DNA of 64,000 nucleotides from contig NZ_FQXI01000009.1 of assembly GCF_900129925.1 (NCBI RefSeq), forward strand, positions 1-64,000. The letters run 5' to 3'. Positions within the stretch are counted from its first letter, which is position 1; every line of letters begins with the position of its first letter. The DNA comes from Anaerosphaera aminiphila DSM 21120 (lineage in GTDB: Bacteria; Bacillota; Clostridia; Tissierellales; Peptoniphilaceae). The position numbers and the translations under genes were made by a program. The notes beneath the pieces were generated by a model that saw nothing but the letters and a program-made list of their open reading frames with translations, was not told the DNA's origin and ran no database searches. This document shows, piece after piece, positions 54,115 through 63,144 of the stretch.

Positions 54115-56482
54115 TTTAATTGAAAAATCTGAGAGAGTACTTGAATTTAATAAGATTTTAGAAATATTAAATTCAATGGTAGTCTCTGACTTAGGTAGGA
54201 CAAAAGTATCCGAGGTATTAATATCTACTGATATAGATGAAATAAATAAAAGGCTTGATGAGACATCGGAAGCTTCAAATATTATTGTAAAAAAGGGAGA
54301 GCCACCTCTGTTTGGAATTTATCCAATGAAGAACTATATGAAAAGAGTTAAAATAGGTGGTATTTTAAATCCGGGAGCTCTCTTACAAATTTCAGATTTT
54401 TTAAGAGTTTCCAGATATTTAAGAAGATATCTTAATATTGAAGAGAGAGAGGAAAGTTATCCCATACTTGAGTCCCTAGCTTTGAGTTTGGGAACATATA
54501 AGAGCATAGAAGATGAAATAAACAATGCAATAGTCTCTGAAAATGAAATATCAGACAGTGCCTCACCAAAGCTATCTTCAATAAGAAGACAAATTTTAAG
54601 AAAAAAAGATTCAATAAGAGATAAATTAAACTCAATAGTTACAAGTGACTCAGATAGACAATTTTTACAAGATTCAATAGTTACTATTAGAGAGGGCAGA
54701 TATGTAGTTCCTGTAAAACAGGAAAACAAATCTAAAGTTAAGGGTTTAGTTCACGATGTAAGCTCAAGTGGTCAGACAGTTTATATAGAGCCGATGGCAG
54801 TTGTAAATTTAAACAACGAACTAAAAACTTTGCAAGCTGAAGAGAGAGACGAAATAGATAGAATTTTAAAAGTCCTATCTGAATCAGTATCGGAAATATC
54901 TTACCAAGTAGAGGCAAATGAAGAAATTTTAAAGGAATTAGACTTTATTTTTGCAAAGGGAAAGCTTTCTTTGGAACAAAAGGCAAATAGACCTTTTTTA
55001 AATGACAGGTGTTATATAAATCTAAAAGAGGCAAGGCATCCACTTTTAAATGTAAAAGAAGTTGTTCCCATAAATATTCACCTAGGGGATGATTTTACAT
55101 CTCTAATCATTACAGGACCAAATACTGGTGGTAAGACAGTTTCATTAAAAACTTTAGGTCTATTGTCCCTGATGACACAGTATGGACTTCACATTCCGGC
55201 ACAGGAGAGCTCAGAAATGGGAATATTTAGTGACGTACTTGCAGATATTGGAGATGAACAAAGTATTGAGCAATCTCTTTCAACATTTTCATCTCACATG
55301 GTAAATATTGTGGAAATATTAAAACGGGCAAGTGAAAAATCTCTTGTATTATTTGATGAATTAGGAGCCGGAACAGACCCCACAGAAGGAGCTGCACTGG
55401 CAAGAGCAATAATGGACTATATGTTGCAGAGAAAAATTAGAACAGTTTCTACAACTCACTACAATCAATTGAAAATATATGCACTTACAGTAGAGGGAGT
55501 TGAAAATGCTTCAATGGAATTTAACATTGATACACTTTCTCCAACATATAAACTTTTAATTGGAGTCCCTGGAAAGTCCAATGCCTTTGAAATTTCTAAG
55601 AGACTGGGATTACCTGACAACATAATAGACTCTGCAAGAGAGCTTATAAGTGAAGACAATATAGAGTTTGAAAAAGTTTTGCAGTCTATTGAAGAAGATA
55701 GAACTAAAATTGAAGAGCATAAAGTAAAAGCTGAAAGAGGTCAATTGGAGTTGGAGTCTAAAAATGAAGAATTAAAAAGAGAAATAGATAAGGTAAAACT
55801 TCAAAAAGACAAAGTAATTAAAGATGCAAAGATAGAGGCAAAGAAAATATTAAATCAAGCAAAAGGCGAAATGGATTTAATATTAGATGAAATTAATTTA
55901 ATTAGAGATGAACTTACTACAGAACAAGCAAAGAGACTACAGCAAGCTCAAGATATGTTAAGGGATAATTATAAGAGTGTATCTGATGATGGTTTTGAAG
56001 TAAAACTTGAAAAGGCAAAGAATCCTGCAAAAAATTTAAAAATTGGCGATACAGTAGGGTCGGTTTCACTAAATACAGAGGGAATAGTTTTAGAACTACC
56101 TGACAATAGTGGAAATGTCTTAGTTCAAATGGGAATGATAAAAATGAAACTTCCTAAAAATACACTAGTACACTCCACTGCATCTGAAGACAAGAGCAAG
56201 ACAAAGATGAAGAAAATAATTGACACAAAGTCCAGATATATAAAATCTGAAATAGATGTACGAGGGAAAAATTTTGACGAAGCTAAAATAATTGTGGATA
56301 AATATATTGACGATGCTTACCTTTCCGGAATAAAAAGTGTTAGAATAATTCATGGTAAGGGCACAGGTGTGTTAAGAGATAAATTAAGAGCAGACCTGAA
56401 AAGAAACAAACACGTAAAATCTATTAAAGATGCTAGTTATAATGAAGGCGGAATGGGTGTAAGCATTGTAGATTTAGAATAA
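54107..56482 (+). CDS. mutS2: endonuclease MutS2
   Basis: MutS2 is a MutS-like ATPase without mismatch-recognition domain I; it suppresses recombination and helps rescue collided ribosomes. The 791-residue protein has core/lever helices, Walker A TGPNTGGKT, Walker B LVLFDELGAGTDP, a long coiled coil (about 520-620), a KOW-like stretch (KIGDTVGSVSLNTEG), and the C-terminal Smr nuclease domain (about 715-791, DVRGKNFDEA and HGKGTGVLR). It starts inside the end of the U32 gene, overlapping by eight bases. Confidence 0.96.
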   Translation: MDNLIEKSERVLEFNKILEILNSMVVSDLGRTKVSEVLISTDIDEINKRLDETSEASNIIVKKGEPPLFGIYPMKNYMKRVKIGGILNPGALLQISDFLRVSRYLRRYLNIEEREESYPILESLALSLGTYKSIEDEINNAIVSENEISDSASPKLSSIRRQILRKKDSIRDKLNSIVTSDSDRQFLQDSIVTIREGRYVVPVKQENKSKVKGLVHDVSSSGQTVYIEPMAVVNLNNELKTLQAEERDEIDRILKVLSESVSEISYQVEANEEILKELDFIFAKGKLSLEQKANRPFLNDRCYINLKEARHPLLNVKEVVPINIHLGDDFTSLIITGPNTGGKTVSLKTLGLLSLMTQYGLHIPAQESSEMGIFSDVLADIGDEQSIEQSLSTFSSHMVNIVEILKRASEKSLVLFDELGAGTDPTEGAALARAIMDYMLQRKIRTVSTTHYNQLKIYALTVEGVENASMEFNIDTLSPTYKLLIGVPGKSNAFEISKRLGLPDNIIDSARELISEDNIEFEKVLQSIEEDRTKIEEHKVKAERGQLELESKNEELKREIDKVKLQKDKVIKDAKIEAKKILNQAKGEMDLILDEINLIRDELTTEQAKRLQQAQDMLRDNYKSVSDDGFEVKLEKAKNPAKNLKIGDTVGSVSLNTEGIVLELPDNSGNVLVQMGMIKMKLPKNTLVHSTASEDKSKTKMKKIIDTKSRYIKSEIDVRGKNFDEAKIIVDKYIDDAYLSGIKSVRIIHGKGTGVLRDKLRADLKRNKHVKSIKDASYNEGGMGVSIVDLE

Positions 56483-56494
56483 TTAGTGTATAAT
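56466..56494 (+). promoter_or_regulatory. possible promoter of argS
   Basis: TTGTAG (56466-56471, inside the last codons of mutS2) and TATAAT (56489-56494) have a 17-base spacer and lie about 40 bases before argS. Confidence 0.5.
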
Positions 56495-56532
56495 TAAGTT
56501 TAATTGAGAAATAAATATGAAAGGAAGAAACT

Positions 56533-58242
56533 ATGGTTAATTTTAAAGAGGAAATTGTTAAGATTTTATCTGAAAAAATAGAAAATCTTACAGAGGACGA
56601 AATTAGAAACTCCATTGAAACACCTCCTAACTACGAAATGGGGGATTTTGCATTTCCTGTATTTTCACTGGCAAAGGTGTATAGAAAAAATCCTGCAGTT
56701 ATAGCAAGCGAAATAGCAGGTTCAATAGAAAGTAATTTATTTGAAAAAGTTGAATCACAATCAGCTTATATTAACTTTTTTCTAAATAAAAAAGTTTTAT
56801 CTGAAGAAGTATTAAGTGAAGTACATGACAAAGAAGAGGATTATGGTAAAGTTGATATTGGGAAAAATAGAAATGTTGTTGTAGAGTATTCTTCTCCAAA
56901 TATTGCAAAGCCATTTCACATAGGACACATTAGAACTACAATTATTGGAGATTCAATAAAGAGAATTTATGATTTTCTAGGATATAACACTATATCTATA
57001 AATCACTTGGGAGACTATGGAACTCAGTTTGGGCTTCTAATAGTTGCCATTAAAAAGTGGGGAGATTTAAAAGTAATTGAACAAGATCCAATTCCTGAAC
57101 TATTAAAGTTATATGTTAAAATAAATGCGGAAATGGAAGATGATCCTACCCTTTTAGATGATTCAAGAAGTGCCTTCACAGCTCTGGAAAATGGAGATGA
57201 AGAGGCAATTAAACTTTGGGAGTGGATTGTAGAAGTATCATTAAAAGAATTTAACAAAGTTTATGATATGTTTGACATTCACTTTGACTCTTATGCGGGA
57301 GAAAGTTTTTATTCTGATAAAATGCCTGCAATAGTTGAAAAACTGGAAGAAAGTGGAGCACTTAAAGATTCAGAAGGTGCAAAAATTGTAGATCTTGAAA
57401 AATATGGATTGCCACCATCATTAATTATTAAATCTGATGGTTCAACTATTTACATTACAAGAGATTTAGCTGCGGCTAAGTATAGACATGACACTTACAA
57501 ACCATATAAAAATATATACGTAGTAGGTTCACAACAAATTCTTCACTTCCAACAACTTAAGGGCATCTTAAAGGAAATGGGATATGACTGGGCAGATGAA
57601 GTTGTTCACGTTGCCTTTGGCATGGTAGCTCTTGAAGAGGGAACACTTTCTACTAGAAAGGGAAGAGTTGTATATCTTGAAGACGTATTAAACAAGGCAA
57701 AAGAAAAAGTTGAAGAAATATTAACTCAAAGAGAAGAAGAAAAGGGCATTAAAATTGAAAATAAAGAAGAATTAGCTGCACAAGTAGGTATAGGAGCAGT
57801 TAAATTCCAAGAACTTTTCAATCAAAGAATTAAGGACTATGTATTTAGTTGGGACAAGACACTTTCATTTGACGGTGAAACAGGACCATACGTACAATAT
57901 GTTCACGCTAGAATTTCTTCACTACTTGAAAAGGGGAACTTTAGCTTAGACAATAAATATGACCCTTCACTTTTAAATTCAGAAGAAGAAATAAATATAT
58001 TGAGAACACTTTATAGATTTACAGATGTAGTTGTAGATGCTCATGAAAAATACGAGCCATACTTCGTTACAAGATATACTGTAGAACTTGCTAAACAATT
58101 TAACAAATACTACAATACAACACAGGTGATAGTAGATGACGAACTGCTTAAAAACACAAGACTAATGCTTTGTTATGCAGTTAAAACTGTAATAAAAGAA
58201 GGACTTAACTTAATTGGAGTAGCAGCACCTGAAAAAATGTAA
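56533..58242 (+). CDS. argS: arginyl-tRNA synthetase
   Basis: A class I synthetase of 569 residues. It has the ArgRS-specific N-terminal Add-1 domain (about 1-110), SSPNIAKPFHIGHIRTT with HIGH intact, NHLGDYGTQFG, and the LSTRKG segment where ArgRS enzymes lack the usual KMSKS. The C-terminal DALR anticodon domain ends in the LNLIGVAAPEKM motif. AAGGAAG precedes ATG 56533. A terminator follows the stop. Confidence 0.97.
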   Translation: MVNFKEEIVKILSEKIENLTEDEIRNSIETPPNYEMGDFAFPVFSLAKVYRKNPAVIASEIAGSIESNLFEKVESQSAYINFFLNKKVLSEEVLSEVHDKEEDYGKVDIGKNRNVVVEYSSPNIAKPFHIGHIRTTIIGDSIKRIYDFLGYNTISINHLGDYGTQFGLLIVAIKKWGDLKVIEQDPIPELLKLYVKINAEMEDDPTLLDDSRSAFTALENGDEEAIKLWEWIVEVSLKEFNKVYDMFDIHFDSYAGESFYSDKMPAIVEKLEESGALKDSEGAKIVDLEKYGLPPSLIIKSDGSTIYITRDLAAAKYRHDTYKPYKNIYVVGSQQILHFQQLKGILKEMGYDWADEVVHVAFGMVALEEGTLSTRKGRVVYLEDVLNKAKEKVEEILTQREEEKGIKIENKEELAAQVGIGAVKFQELFNQRIKDYVFSWDKTLSFDGETGPYVQYVHARISSLLEKGNFSLDNKYDPSLLNSEEEINILRTLYRFTDVVVDAHEKYEPYFVTRYTVELAKQFNKYYNTTQVIVDDELLKNTRLMLCYAVKTVIKEGLNLIGVAAPEKM

Positions 58243-58260
58243 TTAATTATAATTTTATAG

Positions 58261-58306
58261 AGCGCCAACTATGTTATTTTATTAATATAGCTGGTGCTTA
58301 TTTTTT
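58261..58306 (+). terminator. terminator after argS
   Basis: AGCGCCA and CTAT (58261-58272) pair with ATAG and TGGTGCT (58286-58298), with one G-T pair and one internal mismatch, and are followed by TATTTTTT. The loop itself is AT-rich and self-complementary. Confidence 0.7.
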
Positions 58307-58347
58307 AGTTATTATAATGTTATATTATAAAATATGTGAGGGGTAAA

Positions 58348-59250
58348 ATGAAAAGTTTAAAAAGTGGATACATATTTGCAATTACTTCAGCTGTTATTTT
58401 TGGAATGATGCCATTAATGACTAAGAGAGTCTATGCAATAGGAATGAGTGCAATTGATGCTGTTTTTTATAGAAATGCTATGTCAATTATAATATTATGG
58501 TTTATGACAAAATACATTTATAAAGAAAACTTATTAATAACAAAAGGTGAATTTATAAAATTGTTAATATTATCTATTGGATATGTATTCACTCCAATTT
58601 TATTGTACTATTCTTATAATTACATATCCTCAGGAGCGGCAACAACTATACATTTTTCCTATCCCATTGTTATTTTTTTAGTGTCAGTTTTAATATATAG
58701 AGAAAGGGCAACGAAGAGAGAAATAATATGTATTATATTTGCAATGTTTGGGATAGTTATGTTAATGGATTTTAGAGAAGTGAATAATATACTTGGCATT
58801 GTGTTGGCCTTTGGCTCCGGATTAACTTATAGCCTATATTCTGTCTGGTTGGAAAAAAGCGGCTTGAGAAGCATGAGCATAAATAAACTTAGTTTTTATT
58901 TAATACTTTTCAGCAGTATAATGGCCTTTATTGTGGCTATACCTTCTGGGGGAATAAATTTCAACGTGGGTTCCCCTAAAAATTTATTAGTTTTAATATT
59001 GTACTCAGCAATACTAAGTGTAGGAGCTGCCAATCTATATCAAAGAGCCGTGCTTTCCATAAATGCAAAGCAAACTTCTATTTTAAGTGCATTTGAACCA
59101 GTGACTAGTTTAATCGTTGGATTTTTTATTCTACATGAAGAACTAAGTTTTTTAAATATAGCTGCAATAGTATTAATATGTGCATCTACTGTACTGTTAG
59201 TACTAAGCCCCAATGAGAATAAAAATAAAGTTAGCCTATCAGAAGATTAA
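58348..59250 (+). CDS. EamA/DMT-superfamily transporter
   Basis: A membrane protein of 300 residues with ten predicted spans in two five-helix halves, each an EamA domain. Recognisable blocks are GMMPLMTKRVYAIGMSA and FYRNAMSII in the first half, and SAFEPVTSLIVGFFILHEELS in the second. The family exports or imports metabolites such as amino acids and nucleotide precursors; the substrate here is unknown. ATG 58348 has GTGAGGGG upstream; a GTG at 58336 lies in that site. TATAAT at 58313-58318 may be its -10. It is monocistronic. Confidence 0.9.
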   Translation: MKSLKSGYIFAITSAVIFGMMPLMTKRVYAIGMSAIDAVFYRNAMSIIILWFMTKYIYKENLLITKGEFIKLLILSIGYVFTPILLYYSYNYISSGAATTIHFSYPIVIFLVSVLIYRERATKREIICIIFAMFGIVMLMDFREVNNILGIVLAFGSGLTYSLYSVWLEKSGLRSMSINKLSFYLILFSSIMAFIVAIPSGGINFNVGSPKNLLVLILYSAILSVGAANLYQRAVLSINAKQTSILSAFEPVTSLIVGFFILHEELSFLNIAAIVLICASTVLLVLSPNENKNKVSLSED

Positions 59251-59261
59251 AATTTAAATGT

Positions 59262-59299
59262 AAAAAGAACTTCTTTCACTAGAAAAAAGTTCTTTTTTT
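59262..59299. terminator. bidirectional terminator between EamA and anti-sigma genes
   Basis: AAAAAGAACTT (59262-59272) pairs with AAGTTCTTTTT (59287-59297), loop of 14 bases with some further pairing, A tract before and T tract after, so either convergent transcript can stop here. Confidence 0.8.
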
Positions 59300-59322
59300 A
59301 TTTAGTTTAGTTTTAGTATAAA

Positions 59323-60156
59323 TTACTTTTCATAGGGAATGAAGTCTTTATAAATTTCAATTAATTCTTCAGGTGTGGCATCTTTACATGTTACAAAAAC
59401 TAAAATACCGTCTCTTTCAAAATCTAAAGAATTTTCATAAATTGTAAGTTTCGTTCCATCAATAGTTTTTTCTATTATTGGACCAGGTATACCATATGAA
59501 ATCTGAGTTTCAGGAATAGATCTGCGTTCACCAATAGAAATTTTACCCTTTGGACCAGAATATAGAATTGAAAAATAATCTCCAGCTTCAGGATTTCCAC
59601 TTTGATAACTGTCTGTTACATATTCTAAAGTATATTTATTGTTTAGAACAAGAGGATTAAAATTTAGATTTGGGATAGCTTCCTCTAGTGTTATTTTTTT
59701 AATTTTAGCATCAACTTCTTCTTCAGAGAGTACTTCCCCCGTTTCTTCGTCCATATCACCTATTGGCTCTCCTTCTTTAGTATAAAGAGTTATTTCATTA
59801 GCTTGATTTGCAGTAAGCCAAGTAATTTCATTTCCGTCTTCATCGAAAACTTTGCCTTTTAATGATTTAGGAATTGGTATTGGAATATTTTCAAAAAAAG
59901 ATGAAGTATCATATTGAGATACATTAGTACCAGAAGGTAATTCCGAATATGTTACATAATTATATATATCTTTGGCAAGACCTGTTGTAGTTAGTAGTAA
60001 TACTAGTGTGAAAGTTACAACTATTGGCTTGAAATATCTTCTTTTTTTCTTAGTCGTCTTAGACATTATATTTTCATAAACTTTATTTTTATTACTTTCT
60101 CCACTATCAACTAAGTTGTATAACATTTCATCTATTTTAGAGTTTTTATTATTCAT
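59323..60156 (-). CDS. putative membrane anti-sigma factor with DUF4367-like domain
   Basis: A 277-residue protein with a cytoplasmic N terminus (residues 1-40, basic at the end), one membrane span (about 43-61) and an extracytoplasmic domain of about 215 residues. It overlaps the ECF sigma gene by eight bases and lies downstream, as anti-sigma factors do. The N terminus lacks the HxxxCxxC zinc motif of classical ones. The last 110 residues (YTLEYVTDSYQ, ISIGERRS, LTIYENSLDFERDGILVFV) resemble the DUF4367-type domains found in such partners. The sensed signal is unknown. The anti-sigma role is inferred from position and topology. Confidence 0.7.
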   Translation of the reverse strand: MNNKNSKIDEMLYNLVDSGESNKNKVYENIMSKTTKKKRRYFKPIVVTFTLVLLLTTTGLAKDIYNYVTYSELPSGTNVSQYDTSSFFENIPIPIPKSLKGKVFDEDGNEITWLTANQANEITLYTKEGEPIGDMDEETGEVLSEEEVDAKIKKITLEEAIPNLNFNPLVLNNKYTLEYVTDSYQSGNPEAGDYFSILYSGPKGKISIGERRSIPETQISYGIPGPIIEKTIDGTKLTIYENSLDFERDGILVFVTCKDATPEELIEIYKDFIPYEK

Positions 60157-60715
60157 AATATCCCTCCATATTTTCTTTTATTTTATTTAAAGTTCTGTGT
60201 AACATTACGCCTACATTATTTGAAGTTATATTCATAATTTTTGCAATGTCATCATAGCTTAAGTCAGCTCCATATTTAAGAGAAATAAGAGTGCGCTCTT
60301 TCTTTGAAAGGCCTTTTACTATTTTTTTTAAGTGATTATATTCTTCTGTCTGCTGGGCATTTTCTTCAATAGAAAAACTATCTTCAATTTCACTGCCCAG
60401 TGAATCAAAAGATAAAAACTTTCTAATGGAGTTTTTTCTATAGTAATCTCTTATAGTGTTGCCGGCTATAGTAAAAATCCACTGTGGAAGAGTTCCCTTT
60501 TTAAAGTTATAGTTATTAATTTTAGAATATATTTTTAGGAAAACTTGTGAAGTTAAATCCTCTATATCACTTTTATTGTCAATTCTATAACTTACATATC
60601 TATATACTTTTGTGTAGTACTCATCATAGACGCTTATAAAATCTAAAGTCACTTCATCTTTACCTATATCTTCTTTGCAATTTTGAATGTGTTCTCTTGA
60701 TAATTCTTGATCCAC
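60149..60715 (-). CDS. ECF-family RNA polymerase sigma factor
   Basis: A 188-residue sigma-70 family protein with region 2 (FISVYDEYYTKVYRYVSYRI, DIEDLTSQVFLKIY, WIFTIAGNTIRDYYRK) and region 4 (LSKKERTLISLKYGADLSYDDIAKIMNITSNNVGVMLHR), without regions 1 and 3. This fits the extracytoplasmic function class. The start is GTG at 60715 with AAGGAG upstream on this strand. TATAAT (minus, 60739-60744) suggests that it can be read by the main sigma factor. Its target promoters are not identifiable here. Confidence 0.92.
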   Translation of the reverse strand: MDQELSREHIQNCKEDIGKDEVTLDFISVYDEYYTKVYRYVSYRIDNKSDIEDLTSQVFLKIYSKINNYNFKKGTLPQWIFTIAGNTIRDYYRKNSIRKFLSFDSLGSEIEDSFSIEENAQQTEEYNHLKKIVKGLSKKERTLISLKYGADLSYDDIAKIMNITSNNVGVMLHRTLNKIKENMEGYYE

Positions 60716-60966
60716 GGACTCAACTCCTTTAAAATTTTATTATATCATCTGTACAGTATGATTTATTAATAAATAATTTGAGTTTACAATATTGTTCTCT
60801 ATATAGTTCTACGTATGAGTGTGAAAAAACTTACATAAATAAAAAATATATTTAAATTTTAAAAAATAATAAAAATTTAATTTTTTGAAAAGGCATTTTG
60901 AGCTTTGAATAGGGTAATATAAGTGATATAATGGTAAAAATCTTAAAAAACGGGGAGGAATTATTA
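60716..60966. promoter_or_regulatory. divergent promoter region of the sigma gene and livK
   Basis: This 251-base gap is the longest gene-free stretch. The sigma side has a minus-strand TATAAT at 60739-60744 with a poor -35. The livK side has TTTGAA (60904-60909), a 17-base spacer and TATAAT (60927-60932) with TG at the extended -10 position. Between them (60830-60895) lie long A/T tracts that could act as an UP element or bend. I see no coding frame or riboswitch-like fold. Confidence 0.6.
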
Positions 60967-62130
60967 ATGAAGAAAAAATTATTAGTTGCAGTTTTATCTT
61001 TGACGATGTTATTAACTGCTTGTGGTGGAAAAAATACAAATACTACAAGTACAGATGATGCTAATGAATCTGATGTAATTAAATTAGGCGGAATTATTCC
61101 AAAGACAGGTTCAGCAGCAGTCTATGGAACTACTACTGAAAATGGAATACTACTTGCAGTTGAAGAAATAAATGCAAATGGTGGAATTGGTGGAAAACAA
61201 ATAGAATATACTTCTGAAGATGATAAAGCGGATCCTACAGAAGCTGTTAATATTTATACTAAACTCACAGAACAGGGAGTAAATGGAATTATTGGATCTA
61301 TTACATCTAAGCCAACACAAGCTGTTGCAGACAATTCAACAGAAAACTTTACACCTATTATTACACCAACGGGAACAATGGCTTCAATAACTGAAGGAAA
61401 GGACAATGTATTTAGAACTTGTTTTACAGATCCACTACAAGGACAAATACTTGCAAACTTTGCGGCAGATAAATTACAAGCTAAAAAAGTGGCAATACTT
61501 AGAAATACATCAGATGACTACTCAAATGGAGTTGCAGACACTTTTAAAACTCAAGCAGAATCAAAGGGAATAGAAGTTGTAGCAGATGAGGGCTATGGGG
61601 ATACAGATGTAGATTTTAAAGTACAACTTACTAACATAAAAAATAAGGCACCGGATGTAATACTTGTTCCTGAGTACTATGAAAAAGATGCTACTATAGT
61701 AACTCAAGCTCAAGAACTTGGAATTGATGCAACTATTATTGGACCAGATGGATGGGATGGAGTTTTAGCAGTTGCAGCTGAAGGTTCAGAAAGTTCTTAT
61801 GATGGAATTTACTTTACAAATCACTATTCAGTAAATGACACTGCAGAAAAAGTTCAAAATTTTGTAAAAGCTTATGAAGAGAAATATAATGAAGCACCGT
61901 CTGCTTTTGCAGCACTTGGATATGATACAGTTTATATTTATAAACAAGCTTTTGAATCAGCAAAATCACTTTCAAATGAGGATGTAGTTGAGGCAATTAA
62001 AGCTGTTGAAATCGAGGGTGTTACGGGCTCAATTAAATTTGGTGAAAATAACAACCCTGTGAAAACAGCGACAATTATAAAAATTTCTGATGGAAAGTAC
62101 AACTTCGATTCAGTAGTTTCACCAGAGTAA
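60967..62130 (+). CDS. livK: branched-chain amino acid ABC transporter substrate-binding lipoprotein
   Basis: A 387-residue type I periplasmic-binding-fold lipoprotein that captures Leu, Ile, Val or related amino acids for the LivHM pore. The signal ends in the lipobox LTAC (Cys 20), followed by a short linker rich in T, N and S. The mature part has IKLGGIIPKTGSAAVYG, the ENGILLAVEEINANGGIGGK motif, and the D-x-K-A-D-P-T-E-A block, all LivJ/K-like. ATG 60967 follows GGGGAGGA; an upstream ATG at 60931 overlaps the -10 box. A terminator before livH suggests higher expression of the binding protein than of the permeases. Confidence 0.92.
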   Translation: MKKKLLVAVLSLTMLLTACGGKNTNTTSTDDANESDVIKLGGIIPKTGSAAVYGTTTENGILLAVEEINANGGIGGKQIEYTSEDDKADPTEAVNIYTKLTEQGVNGIIGSITSKPTQAVADNSTENFTPIITPTGTMASITEGKDNVFRTCFTDPLQGQILANFAADKLQAKKVAILRNTSDDYSNGVADTFKTQAESKGIEVVADEGYGDTDVDFKVQLTNIKNKAPDVILVPEYYEKDATIVTQAQELGIDATIIGPDGWDGVLAVAAEGSESSYDGIYFTNHYSVNDTAEKVQNFVKAYEEKYNEAPSAFAALGYDTVYIYKQAFESAKSLSNEDVVEAIKAVEIEGVTGSIKFGENNNPVKTATIIKISDGKYNFDSVVSPE

Positions 62131-62141
62131 TTCTAAACTAG

Positions 62142-62170
62142 GCGGCAAATAAAAATTTTGCCGCTTTTTT
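62142..62170 (+). terminator. terminator between livK and livH
   Basis: GCGGCAAA (62142-62149) pairs with TTTGCCGC (62157-62164) and is followed by six T residues. As in many ABC operons it can reduce read-through from the abundant binding-protein message. Confidence 0.88.
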
Positions 62171-62181
62171 ATTTAAAATTT

Positions 62182-62225
62182 ATTAACTATTGTTAAAGTA
62201 TTTGCAATTTATGACAATAGTTAAT
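62182..62225 (+). repeat. perfect 12-bp inverted repeat before livH
   Basis: ATTAACTATTGT (62182-62193) is repeated exactly in reverse complement as ACAATAGTTAAT (62214-62225), with a 20-base spacer. It ends 20 bases before the livH start. There is no T run after it, so it is not a standard terminator. It may be an operator for a dimeric regulator or an mRNA hairpin affecting livH translation. Confidence 0.75.
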
Positions 62226-62245
62226 TAAGAGAAAGGATGAGTGAA

Positions 62246-63136
62246 GTGAATTTAGTATTACAAATAATAAATGGATTGCAGATAGGCTCCATATATGCAC
62301 TTGTAGCCTTGGGATATACTATGGTCTACGGTATAGCACTTTTAATAAATTTTGCCCATGGTGAAATTATAATGGTGGGAGCTTATACAACTGTCTTTGC
62401 AATTCAGCTTGTGCTTTCAAAATCTGGATTGCCTCTTTATTTAGCAATTATACCTTCAGTAATAGTTTGTACACTTCTTGGAATTATAATTGAAAGGTTT
62501 GCCTATAGGCCGCTTAGAAATAGTCCAAGAATTGCAAATTTAATAACTGCCATAGGAGTTAGTTTACTGCTTCAAAATTTAGTAATGAAGATATTTGGTG
62601 CAGAATCTATAGCAGTTTCACCGATTTTTGAGGGAAACGCAATAAGTACTGCCAGTATTAGTATTTCTAAAACTACACTTTTTACAATTTTAATAACTGT
62701 GGTTTTAACTATAGCTCTTCAACTTTTTATGAAAAAAACCAAGTATGGTAAAGCCATGGTTGCAACAAGTGAGGACTATGGAGCAGCTGAACTGGTTGGA
62801 ATAAGTGTAGATAATACACTTACAATGACTTTTGCCATTGGTTCTGCTCTTGCAGGGGTTGCAGCAGTGCTATATGTTTCCGCATATCCACAGACAACTC
62901 AGCCACTAATGGGCTCAATGCTTGGAATTAAAGCTTTTACTGCAGCTGTAGTTGGTGGAATTGGACTTATTCCCGGAGCAGTACTAGGGGGGTTAATACT
63001 AGGCGTTGTAGAGGCCTTAACGACTGCTTATATTTCCAGTAGACTTACTAATGCTATTGTATTTGGACTTTTAATAGTAGTTCTTCTCATTAAACCAACG
63101 GGATTATTGGGCAAGAATTTAAAAGAAAAGGTATAG
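62246..63136 (+). CDS. livH: branched-chain amino acid ABC transporter permease LivH
   Basis: The membrane permease of 297 residues begins MNLVLQIINGLQIGSIYAL, exactly where LivH proteins usually start. It shows GYTMVYGIALLINFAHGE, which is the LivH hallmark, about eight membrane spans, and the EAA-like cytoplasmic loop region VVGGIGLIPGAVLGG. GTG 62246 is preferred over ATG 62237 because AAAGGA lies directly against that ATG but at suitable distance from the GTG. livM follows after eight bases. Confidence 0.93.
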   Translation: MNLVLQIINGLQIGSIYALVALGYTMVYGIALLINFAHGEIIMVGAYTTVFAIQLVLSKSGLPLYLAIIPSVIVCTLLGIIIERFAYRPLRNSPRIANLITAIGVSLLLQNLVMKIFGAESIAVSPIFEGNAISTASISISKTTLFTILITVVLTIALQLFMKKTKYGKAMVATSEDYGAAELVGISVDNTLTMTFAIGSALAGVAAVLYVSAYPQTTQPLMGSMLGIKAFTAAVVGGIGLIPGAVLGGLILGVVEALTTAYISSRLTNAIVFGLLIVVLLIKPTGLLGKNLKEKV

Positions 63137-63144
63137 GTGGGATT

